5,064 bases of DNA from an uncultured Collinsella sp. GTDB lineage: Bacteria; Actinomycetota; Coriobacteriia; Coriobacteriales; Coriobacteriaceae. A model generated the notes under the pieces. It was not told the origin of the DNA, did not search any database, and saw only the letters and a list, made by a program, of their open reading frames with translations. The stretch is taken from the NCBI GenBank assembly GCA_937989795.1, contig CALKBB010000162.1:1-5064 (forward strand), in the 5' to 3' direction. Both the position numbers and the translations under genes were made by a program. Below are positions 1-5,064 of this stretch, piece by piece (within the stretch, counting starts at the first letter, position 1; each line of letters starts with the position of its first letter).

Positions 1-1508
1 CGGTCCATGCGGCTCGTGTCCACGCCGTCGAGCGTAATGCGGCCGCCGTCGATCTCGTAAAAGCGCATGAGCAGGTTGATGAGCGTGGTCTTACCCGCAC
101 CCGTGGTTCCCACCACCGCGATCTTCTGACCCGGCTCGGCGGTAAACGACACGTCGCGCATGAGCGGCTTTTCGGGCGTGTAGCCAAAGCGCACATGCTC
201 AAAGGCGACGCGGCCCTCCACGCGACCCGGCAGTCTGGCGGCCTCGACCGGCTGCGGATCCGCCTCCATCTCGGGTTCATCGAGCAGGTCGAACACGCGC
301 TCCGCACTCGCCAGCGCGCTCTGTAGCGAGTTGAAGGTAAACGACAGCTGCGTCATGGGCTCGGACGCCTCATAGATAAACTGGAAGAACGCCTGGAACA
401 CGCCGACGGTCATATGCCCGGCAACCAACATGCTGCAGCCCACAAGCGCAATCACGATTTGCGCCAAGCGGCCGATAAAACGCACCGCGGGACCGACGGC
501 GTTAATCATAAAGTCGGCCTTGGTGCTCACGCGCGCTAGTTCCCTCGAGGCCTGGTGTACCTCGGCGGAACTCTGACGCTCGCGGTTAAACGCGCGAATC
601 ACCAGACGGCCCGAGTAGCCTTCCTCGACTGCGCTCGTGATCTTGGATACCCACTCCTGGCGCTCACCCGTCACATCATGCGTACGGCGCGAAACCACCT
701 TGGTCACCAGAAGCGATACCGCCGTAAAGCCCAAAAAGACCAACGTGAGCCTGACGCTATAGACGAACATCATGATTATGGCGCCCGTCACGGTACCGAT
801 CGACATCAGCAGCTGCAGCAATCCGCGCTGCATACTCTCGGACATCTTGTCCAAGTCGTTGGTCGCGCGGCTGACCACCTCACCGGGGCGATGCGCGTCA
901 AAGTAGGCGAGCGGCAGGCGGCTGAGCTTTTGCGCGATGCGGTTGCGCAGGCGCAAGTTGAGTCGCTCGGCCACACTCGACATCAAAAAGCTCTGCAGCG
1001 CATAGAACGATCCAGCGGCCGTCCAGATCATAAAGTAGATGAAAATGGTCCTGCCGCAGTTCTCCCAGGTGATGTTGAAGGTGGTGTCGTTGGCAAACGC
1101 CACCTGAATGTGGCCCCACAGCTCATCGATTACGCGGGCGCTATATGCCGGCGCAGCGGTGTTAAAGATGACATAGAACACAATGCTCGCGAACACGATA
1201 TAGAAGCGCCAGTGGTCGCCGGCGGCCTCACTCCACAAGCGGCGCACCGTGGCCCAGGTATCCCGGGGCGTCTCGTCCTCGTCTTCATCATCCACATCGC
1301 GCATGCGCTCCGCCTCGGCTCGAGCGCGCTCATCCTCGGCGCGCTCATTTTCCTCATAGAGCGCCTGGCGGCGAGCCTCGCGCGCGGCTGCAGCCTTGGC
1401 GGCCTCATCCAGCTCGGGTGCTACGGCAACCTGGTCGACCGTTTTATCGGCAGCGTCCGCAGCGGCGGTATCGACAACACCGCTCTGTTTCTTGAGCTCC
1501 TCGGCCAT
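1..1508 (-). CDS. ABC exporter half-transporter, second subunit (3' end cut off by window edge)
   Basis: This is a membrane-spanning ABC exporter subunit, probably the catalytically competent partner of the upstream ABC gene. My translation gives 502 codons before the window ends, and the frame is open throughout. Residues 1-83 form a charged, Ala/Glu/Arg-rich cytoplasmic extension ending in an acidic run (DVDDEDEDE, 71-79). The first membrane segment starts near residue 102, and the transmembrane domain runs to about 400. It includes the exporter-type stretch EEGYSGRLVIRAFNRER, starting at residue 295. The nucleotide-binding domain follows, with A-loop Tyr443 and Walker A GTTGAGKT at 467-474. 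The Q-loop, signature, Walker B and H-loop lie outside the window, so their integrity cannot be judged. The ATG at 1508 is chosen because GGGAGGT sits seven bases upstream. It begins one base after the preceding gene's stop, which suggests translational coupling and a shared transcript. The substrate cannot be read from the sequence; drugs, lipids or peptides are all possible. Confidence 0.93.
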   Translation of the reverse strand, partial: MAEELKKQSGVVDTAAADAADKTVDQVAVAPELDEAAKAAAAREARRQALYEENERAEDERARAEAERMRDVDDEDEDETPRDTWATVRRLWSEAAGDHWRFYIVFASIVFYVIFNTAAPAYSARVIDELWGHIQVAFANDTTFNITWENCGRTIFIYFMIWTAAGSFYALQSFLMSSVAERLNLRLRNRIAQKLSRLPLAYFDAHRPGEVVSRATNDLDKMSESMQRGLLQLLMSIGTVTGAIIMMFVYSVRLTLVFLGFTAVSLLVTKVVSRRTHDVTGERQEWVSKITSAVEEGYSGRLVIRAFNRERQSSAEVHQASRELARVSTKADFMINAVGPAVRFIGRLAQIVIALVGCSMLVAGHMTVGVFQAFFQFIYEASEPMTQLSFTFNSLQSALASAERVFDLLDEPEMEADPQPVEAARLPGRVEGRVAFEHVRFGYTPEKPLMRDVSFTAEPGQKIAVVGTTGAGKTTLINLLMRFYEIDGGRITLDGVDTSRMD

Positions 1509-1509
1509 G

Positions 1510-3246
1510 CTACTCACCTCCCTTCATTTGCGATTCCGCGATGGCGCGGTACACCTCGCAAGTTTCCATAAGCTCGCCATGCGTGCCCAGCCCCACAACC
1601 TCACCGTCCTTGAGCACGACAATCTGGTCGGCGTGCAAGATCGTCGAGATGCGCTGCGCGATGATGAGCACCGCGGCATCGCGCGTCTCGTCCTGCAGCG
1701 CGTGGCGCAGCGCCGCGTCGGTCTTAAAGTCCAGAGCCGAAAAACTGTCGTCGAAGATATACAGATCGGCATGCTTCATGAGCGCACGGGCGATTGCCAA
1801 ACGCTGGCGCTGACCGCCCGAAAAGTTCGTGCCGCCCTGGGATACCGGCGTATCGAGCCCCTGCGGCTGATCGAGCACAAAGGTGCTCTGGGCAACCTGG
1901 AGCGCATGAAGCATGTCGGCCTCAGTCGCGTCTTCATTGCCAAAGCGCAGATTGCTTGCCACGGTGCCCGAGAACAGCCATGCCTTTTGCGGCACATAGG
2001 CAATGCGCCCGCGAATCTCTCCTTGCGAAAGCTCGCGCAGGTCGACGCCGTCCAGGCGAATGGTGCCCTTGGTGGCATCGTGGAAGCGCAGCAGGAGCTT
2101 GGCCACCGTCGACTTGCCCGAGCCCGTCGAGCCGACGATCGCGGTCGTCTGACCGCGGCGACAGGTAAAGTTCAGATCGCGCAGCGTGTCCTCGTCGGCG
2201 TCGTCAAAACGAAACGACATATGATCGAACACGGCGACCGCGTCGGCTCCGTCCTTAGAGTCGGACGTTCCCGCGTCGAGCGTACCCTCACCATCGACGA
2301 TGCTCGGCTCAATCGCCAGCACTTGCTGTGCACGGCTTAGGCACGCCGCGGCGCGCGGCAGCGTTAGCATCACCATCTGCGCCATCATCACAAAGAACAG
2401 GATCAGGATTGCATACTCGAGCACCGCCGAGATGCTCGCAATCTGCATCGCATGGGCGCCCACGCGGTTGCCGCCCACCCACAGCACCGCCACCTCAGCG
2501 ATGTTTATCAAAAAGAAGGTGGAGCTGTCGAGGCCCACAAACAGGTGGTTGACCTTAATGGCGTTGTCCGCGTAATCGCTAAATACCTCGTCCAGGCGCT
2601 GCTCCTCGTGGCGCTCCTTATTGAAAGCGCGGATGACGCGAACGCCCACGATGTTCTCGCGCAGCACCACGTTCATGCGGTCGATAAAGCTCTGCAGGCG
2701 CATAAAAATCGGCGCGGCGTTAGCCACCGTAAAGACCGCCGTCACCAGCACGATCGCAACCACCGCGCCCAGCAGCGTGCCCATGGCGGGATCGATAAAC
2801 CAAGCAAAAATAATGCCCGCGACGGCCAAGAACGGCACCGGCAGCACCAACTGAATCGTCTGCAGGATTGCCTGCTGAATCACGTTGATGTCGTTGAGCG
2901 AGCGCGTGATCATCGATCCCGTGCCAAAACGCTCAAAGTCGCTGGCAGCGAGCTCGAGTGATTTGTCGTACACGGCATTGCGGATATCACAGGCCACGTT
3001 GGCGGCCAGGCGCGCCGAAAGATAGCAGCCCAGCACCGTGCCACCGCTGGCCATGCTGGTCGCGATAAACATGTATAGGCCGTTGCGTAAAATGTAGTCG
3101 ACATCGCCCGTGGTAATACCGGTGTTGACCATGTTCGCCAGCATCGTGGGAACCAACAGCGTACCGACGTTATCTATCAGCACCGCAAACAGCGTCACCG
3201 CGATCAGACCGCGATACGGCCTCATAAACCTCATTAAGAGTCGCAT
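1510..3246 (-). CDS. ABC exporter half-transporter, first subunit with degenerate ATPase site
   Basis: This is a full-length 578-residue ABC exporter subunit with a six-helix membrane domain (about 15-300) and a C-terminal nucleotide-binding domain (about 338-575). The conserved exporter stretch ENIVGVRVIRAFNKER is at 197-212. The ATPase motifs are A-loop Phe347, Walker A GSTGSGKS at 372-379, Q-loop Gln420, signature FSGGQ at 475-479 and Walker B LYIFDD at 495-500. Two key residues are unusual: Asp500 replaces the usual catalytic Glu, and Gln531 (IIAQR) replaces the switch His. In heterodimeric exporters such as TM287/288 and TAP1/2, this Asp plus Gln pair marks the subunit bearing the degenerate ATP site, so the protein very probably works with the next gene's product in the cytoplasmic membrane. 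The ATG at 3246 lies inside the end of the regulator gene (13-base overlap), with a modest GAGGGGG four bases upstream. The substrate is unknown; multidrug efflux is the common role when a MarR regulator leads the operon. Confidence 0.95.
   Translation of the reverse strand: MRLLMRFMRPYRGLIAVTLFAVLIDNVGTLLVPTMLANMVNTGITTGDVDYILRNGLYMFIATSMASGGTVLGCYLSARLAANVACDIRNAVYDKSLELAASDFERFGTGSMITRSLNDINVIQQAILQTIQLVLPVPFLAVAGIIFAWFIDPAMGTLLGAVVAIVLVTAVFTVANAAPIFMRLQSFIDRMNVVLRENIVGVRVIRAFNKERHEEQRLDEVFSDYADNAIKVNHLFVGLDSSTFFLINIAEVAVLWVGGNRVGAHAMQIASISAVLEYAILILFFVMMAQMVMLTLPRAAACLSRAQQVLAIEPSIVDGEGTLDAGTSDSKDGADAVAVFDHMSFRFDDADEDTLRDLNFTCRRGQTTAIVGSTGSGKSTVAKLLLRFHDATKGTIRLDGVDLRELSQGEIRGRIAYVPQKAWLFSGTVASNLRFGNEDATEADMLHALQVAQSTFVLDQPQGLDTPVSQGGTNFSGGQRQRLAIARALMKHADLYIFDDSFSALDFKTDAALRHALQDETRDAAVLIIAQRISTILHADQIVVLKDGEVVGLGTHGELMETCEVYRAIAESQMKGGE
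1516..1522 (-). promoter_or_regulatory. Ribosome binding site of the second ABC gene
   Basis: GGGAGGT lies within the last codons of the upstream ABC gene, seven bases before the ATG at 1508. It fixes the start of the second subunit immediately after the first gene's TAG and supports co-translation of the two half-transporters. Confidence 0.85.
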
Positions 3247-3734
3247 GTGTCCCCCTCGCCCTTATCGTCTGCCTCGTTCTCGGCGGCCACTTGCCGTTTA
3301 AATGCCTCGCACTCTTCGTTCAGAACATGGGAGAATTTACCGACCAGGCGCATGATCTCGCGCTGTTCCCACGGCTCGAGCGCTTCGAATGCCTGTTGCT
3401 CGGCTTTTTGCGCCGGTAACGCGTAGCGCCTGGCAAACCGCACGCCTTCTTCGGTCAGTCGCACAACCTTGTTCTTACGACTGCCCTCGGCAAACTCCAA
3501 CGTCGCAAGCTCTCGCGCCCTAAGCGTCTTGATCGCCGAATTGATGGTCTGTTTGCTGTAGAACCATTCACTCGTCAGCCGACTCACGGCAACGCTTCCG
3601 CCCGCTGCACTCGTGTCGACGAGCATCCAGTAGGCGCAGTCCGAAAGACCGCAGGCGCGCGCGAACTCCGAATAGATACGGTCAAGCCCGTTGAGCATCC
3701 GGTCGAAATCGACCAGCGTAACCGCGCTATTCAT
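3234..3734 (-). CDS. MarR-family winged helix-turn-helix transcriptional regulator
   Basis: This 166-residue protein has the layout of MarR repressors, which bind DNA as dimers and release it on binding small ligands. An N-terminal dimerisation helix (about 8-28) precedes the helix-turn-helix. The recognition helix is about 59-74 (YSKQTINSAIKTLRAR), and the wing (about 78-93) leads into the family-typical VRLTEEG at 91-97. Helices at about 104-150 complete the dimer interface, and an acidic tail (151-166) ends the protein. The usual Asp-Arg-Arg wing motif is reduced to SRKNK. It is the first gene of the operon and overlaps the ABC gene by 13 bases, so it probably represses its own operon and sets exporter level in response to a substrate. 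The ATG at 3734 has only a weak GGTGG five bases upstream, which would keep regulator synthesis low. The inducing ligand cannot be inferred. Confidence 0.92.
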   Translation of the reverse strand: MNSAVTLVDFDRMLNGLDRIYSEFARACGLSDCAYWMLVDTSAAGGSVAVSRLTSEWFYSKQTINSAIKTLRARELATLEFAEGSRKNKVVRLTEEGVRFARRYALPAQKAEQQAFEALEPWEQREIMRLVGKFSHVLNEECEAFKRQVAAENEADDKGEGDTCDS

Positions 3735-3752
3735 CTATCCCACCATTCGATT

Positions 3753-3800
3753 GTCCGAGTTTTGACCAATTTCTATTTCTAGATTAGTCCGAGTTTTGAC
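3753..3800 (-). repeat. Pair of 14-base direct repeats, likely operator of the MarR-family regulator
   Basis: The 14-mer GTCAAAACTCGGAC (minus strand) occurs exactly twice, at 3753-3766 and 3787-3800, 34 bases apart start to start. Each copy has outer GTC/GAC arms in dyad arrangement around an eight-base core. The upstream copy occupies the spacer between the predicted -35 and -10, and the other lies just past the predicted start of transcription. A dimer bound there would block polymerase, which fits autoregulation by the adjacent regulator. The repeat is seen directly; its role is inferred. Confidence 0.7.
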
Positions 3801-3809
3801 TATCGTCAA
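3781..3809 (-). promoter_or_regulatory. Probable sigma-70-type promoter of the regulator-exporter operon
   Basis: Reading the minus strand, TTGACG (3809-3804) and TAATCT (3786-3781) are separated by 17 bases. The -35 is close to consensus and the -10 is weak (3 of 6). Transcription would start near 3774, giving a leader of about 40 bases before the regulator ATG. This is the best-scoring pair I found by eye; no alternative with a good -35 was apparent. Confidence 0.6.
3796..3809. promoter_or_regulatory. 14-bp palindrome TTGAC-N4-GTCAA over the -35 box
   Basis: TTGAC, four bases, then GTCAA forms a perfect 5-bp inverted repeat that includes the predicted -35 hexamer and shares bases with the upstream direct-repeat copy. 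A short dyad of this size could be a protein half-site pair, but the symmetry may simply arise from a TTGAC -35 lying next to the GTCAA of the repeat. Confidence 0.4.
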
Positions 3810-3851
3810 TAAGCTCGTTATATACGGGCGACCCTATATAGCATATCGACA

Positions 3852-3888
3852 GAAAAAGGCCGCCGGCGCGGGGGCGGCGCCGGCGGTC
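3852..3888 (-). terminator. Intrinsic terminator of the 96-residue protein gene
   Basis: A perfect 10-bp GC stem (3860-3869 with 3877-3886) has a seven-base loop. On the minus strand it is followed by CC and five T residues (3857-3853). The hairpin starts about 30 bases after the stop at 3916, so it ends the small gene's transcript and insulates it from the regulator-exporter operon promoter that begins about 40 bases further on. No T-tract exists on the plus-strand side, so it acts in one direction. Confidence 0.85.
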
Positions 3889-3915
3889 ACGCGAGAATAG
3901 CGATGTATTTGCCCG

Positions 3916-4206
3916 TTAGGCAGCGACGGCCTCGTAGACCGTTGCGCCCGCAAAGCTGTCGTGCAGGCTCTTGCCGCAGATCCAAGGCAGCTCGACGACC
4001 TCGCAGACCGTGTTGACCAGCTCGGAGCAGTCAGTAAAGTGGCCCTTATCGTTGAGGGCCTCGCAATCCTGAACACGCCAATAGCCATCGGTGTGCGTGA
4101 TGTAGTACTCGTGATCGTTGATCGACACGAAAGCTCGCGTCTTGGAACGCAGCAGCTTCAGAAATCCTTCGAAGTCAGTCTCGACGACATCTCCAGCCTG
4201 GAACAT
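3916..4206 (-). CDS. Uncharacterised 96-residue protein
   Basis: I do not recognise this protein. It is 96 residues, soluble, with no signal peptide or membrane segment, and moderately acidic. The N-terminal part (about 1-45) alternates short hydrophobic strands with aromatic residues (MFQAGDVVETDF, AFVSINDHEYYITHTDGYW), suggesting a small beta-rich fold. Residues 60-80 look helical. Four cysteines (48, 60, 68, 77) fall in the second half without a CxxC metal-binding pattern. The ATG at 4206 is preferred over an upstream in-frame start at 4236 because AGGAGGT lies seven bases before it, and a start at 4236 would leave almost no leader after the predicted promoter. It is a single-gene transcription unit with its own promoter region and strong terminator, divergent from the nitroreductase gene. 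Its reality is supported by those signals; its function is open. Confidence 0.82.
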   Translation of the reverse strand: MFQAGDVVETDFEGFLKLLRSKTRAFVSINDHEYYITHTDGYWRVQDCEALNDKGHFTDCSELVNTVCEVVELPWICGKSLHDSFAGATVYEAVAA

Positions 4207-4213
4207 GATAGTT

Positions 4214-4220
4214 ACCTCCT
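4214..4220 (-). promoter_or_regulatory. Consensus ribosome binding site of the 96-residue protein gene
   Basis: AGGAGGT lies seven bases before the ATG at 4206. It is the strongest ribosome binding site in the window; it decides the start codon and implies efficient translation of the small protein. Confidence 0.88.
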
Positions 4221-4240
4221 GGCCCAGCGCCACCACAGCG

Positions 4241-4284
4241 CATTGATAAACGTTGGTACCCCTTTAGTAAAACCTTTATCAATG
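4241..4284. repeat. Long inverted repeat in the divergent promoter region
   Basis: CATTGATAAA (4241-4250) is repeated exactly in inverted orientation at 4275-4284. After one mismatch the symmetry continues for three more pairs, giving 13 of 14 matched positions around a 16-base centre. The stem is AT-rich and has no T-tract on either strand, so it is not a terminator. It brackets the candidate promoter of the minus-strand gene, which suggests a two-site operator for an unidentified regulator. Confidence 0.75.
4243..4271 (-). promoter_or_regulatory. Candidate promoter of the 96-residue protein gene
   Basis: On the minus strand TTTACT (4271-4266) and TATCAA (4248-4243) are 17 bases apart, each matching consensus at four of six positions. 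The start of transcription would be near 4236, giving a leader of about 30 bases containing the consensus ribosome binding site. Both arms of the inverted repeat 4241-4284 touch or flank these boxes. Confidence 0.5.
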
Positions 4285-4491
4285 GATATGCGCCCATGAT
4301 TTAGGCAAGTGGTAAAAAACCGCAGGGTAGACGGGATAAAACGTTTAACCATCTCATCAGCTTCTCACATTCTTGCCGCAGTTTTATGCAAACCGACTTT
4401 TCCGATTGGTAGCTATTGCTGTTTGGGGCCCTCTGCGCGACTACGGCTACGGCACGACGGGTAAGAACGGAGCATCTGCAACGTCATCGCT

Positions 4492-4496
4492 AGGAG
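4492..4496 (+). promoter_or_regulatory. Ribosome binding site of the nitroreductase gene
   Basis: AGGAG lies five bases before the ATG at 4502. It selects this ATG over the in-frame TTG at 4373 and matches where the family's conserved N-terminus begins. Confidence 0.8.
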
Positions 4497-4501
4497 AACT
4501 C

Positions 4502-5023
4502 ATGGAGACCATCGAAGCGCTCATCCATCGCCGTAGCTGCCGCAACTACAGCGATCGCCCCGTCGAGGCAGAAAAGCTCGCACGCATTATCGAGGCTGGC
4601 CAGTATGCACCGAGCGGCATGGGCCGCCAGCCGGTGACGTTTGTCGCCGTCACCGACCCCGCGACCGTCGAGCGTCTCTCGCAGCTCAACGCCCAGGTCA
4701 TGGGCAGCAACGGCGACCCCTTCTACGGCGCTAAAACCGTTGTAGTGGTGCTCGTCGACCGCAGCGTGCCGACGCACCTCGAAGACGGATCGCTTGCCAT
4801 GGGCAATCTGCTCAATGCTGCCTATGCGCTGGGTGTTGATTCGTGCTGGATTCATCGCGCCCACGAGGTTTTCGATTCGCCCGAGGGCCTGGAGCTGCTG
4901 GCCAGCTGGGGTCTGCCCGCCGACGGAAGCCTACGCGGCGTCGGTCACTGCATTCTGGGCTACGCCGAGGGCACGCCTCCCGAAGCAAAGCCACGCCGCG
5001 ACAACGTGGTGTATGTCAGATAA
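4502..5023 (+). CDS. Nitroreductase-family flavoprotein (small, 173 residues)
   Basis: This is probably an FMN-dependent oxidoreductase that uses NAD(P)H to reduce nitro compounds, quinones or similar acceptors in the cytoplasm. The N-terminal HRRSCRNY (9-16) matches the family's Arg-Arg-Ser-x-Arg signature, whose Arg10, Ser12 and Arg14 would contact FMN phosphate by analogy. APSGMGRQPVTF (36-47) matches the conserved loop usually read as Ala-Pro-Ser-x-x-Asn-x-Gln-Pro, with Gly41 in place of Asn. The helix SLAMGNLLNAAYALGVDSCWI (97-117) and the C-terminal GHCILGYAEG (148-157) strand are also typical. At 173 residues it belongs with the short members, well below the roughly 217 of NfsB-type enzymes, and it would act as a homodimer. 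It is transcribed alone, away from the efflux operon. A role in detoxification alongside the exporter is possible but not shown by any shared control site. The physiological substrate is unknown. Confidence 0.93.
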   Translation: METIEALIHRRSCRNYSDRPVEAEKLARIIEAGQYAPSGMGRQPVTFVAVTDPATVERLSQLNAQVMGSNGDPFYGAKTVVVVLVDRSVPTHLEDGSLAMGNLLNAAYALGVDSCWIHRAHEVFDSPEGLELLASWGLPADGSLRGVGHCILGYAEGTPPEAKPRRDNVVYVR

Positions 5024-5028
5024 TTTGT

Positions 5029-5052
5029 TCCGCCGTTCTACCGAACGGCGGA
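5029..5052 (+). terminator. Hairpin downstream of the nitroreductase gene, possible terminator
   Basis: TCCGCCGTTC and GAACGGCGGA form a perfect 10-bp stem with a TACC loop, six bases after the TAA. The position and strength fit a transcription end signal, but no T-tract follows on either strand within the 12 bases left before the window edge. It could instead be a processing or pausing hairpin. Confidence 0.55.
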
Positions 5053-5064
5053 CCGGCCGACGCT

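Larger units (their letters stand above)
4207..4501. other. Divergent intergenic region between the 96-residue protein gene and the nitroreductase gene
   Basis: This 295-base spacer is more AT-rich in its left and middle parts than the flanking genes. It contains the promoter candidate and inverted repeat of the minus-strand gene, and a further related element GATAAAACGTTTAACC at 4335-4350. I could not place a convincing -35/-10 pair for the nitroreductase gene. The best weak candidate is TTCTCA (4362-4367) with TATGCA (4385-4390), which would give a leader of roughly 100 bases. The nitroreductase frame stays open back to a TTG at 4373, but the translation there looks unlike a protein domain. 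Confidence 0.6.

Noticed and set aside
555..1571. Long plus-strand open frame (338 codons) opposite the second ABC gene
   Set aside because: It lies antisense to a clearly coding ABC exporter frame with recognisable motifs. Its translation is rich in Arg, His and Gln with no domain pattern, as expected for a GC-rich antisense shadow.
1396..2340. Plus-strand open frame of 314 codons opposite the ABC ATPase domain
   Set aside because: Same reason: it is antisense to conserved Walker and signature motifs, with no ribosome binding site or domain-like composition.
3735..3850. Two-copy repeat as a CRISPR remnant or insertion-site duplication
   Set aside because: There are only two 14-base units, with a 20-base gap, exactly at a promoter and with no nearby mobile or cas gene. 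Operator function explains it better.
4207..4236. Longer form of the small protein starting at 4236 (106 residues)
   Set aside because: The ATG at 4206 has AGGAGGT at ideal spacing, and the predicted start of transcription is near 4236, leaving no leader for the longer form.
4241..4284. Inverted repeat as a terminator
   Set aside because: The stem is AT-rich, has a 16-base centre, and is not followed by a T-tract on either strand. It also lies upstream of both divergent genes.
3961..4299. Plus-strand open frame of 112 codons over the 96-residue gene
   Set aside because: The minus-strand frame has a consensus ribosome binding site and a matching terminator. The plus-strand frame has neither, and it runs through the promoter inverted repeat.
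4373..4501. N-terminal extension of the nitroreductase from a TTG start
   Set aside because: The family signature begins right after the ATG at 4502, which has AGGAG upstream. The 43 extra residues resemble no domain and the TTG lacks a good ribosome binding site.

Overview
The window reads as chromosomal DNA from a GC-rich bacterium. The codon choice, the tight operon packing with strong Shine-Dalgarno sites, and the MarR plus paired-ABC layout would suit a gut Coriobacteriia member such as Collinsella. That assignment is inferred from style only, because no rRNA or marker gene is present.

The left three quarters (1-3734, minus strand) is one probable operon, read right to left: a MarR-family winged-helix regulator, then two ABC exporter half-transporters. 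The regulator overlaps the first ABC gene by 13 bases. The two ABC genes are one base apart, and the second runs off the left edge after its Walker A motif. The first ABC protein carries the marks of the catalytically degenerate partner of a heterodimeric exporter: Asp in place of the catalytic Glu, and Gln in place of the switch His. The pair therefore most likely forms a TM287/288-, BmrCD- or LmrCD-like drug or lipid exporter under a ligand-responsive local repressor. The regulator's promoter holds two exact 14-base direct repeats, one filling the spacer between the -35 and -10 boxes, which makes it the likely operator for autoregulation.

Between the operon promoter and position 4206 lies a separate single-gene unit on the minus strand. 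It encodes a 96-residue protein I do not recognise, with a consensus ribosome binding site, a GC-rich hairpin plus T-tract terminator, and a promoter region embraced by a long inverted repeat (4241-4284).

A 295-base divergent spacer separates it from a plus-strand gene for a small nitroreductase-family flavoprotein (4502-5023), which is followed by a perfect 10-bp hairpin at the right edge. No mobile element, CRISPR array, tRNA or rRNA was seen. Overall this is an ordinary efflux-plus-redox neighbourhood. The regulatory DNA and the unrecognised small protein are the parts most worth a second look.
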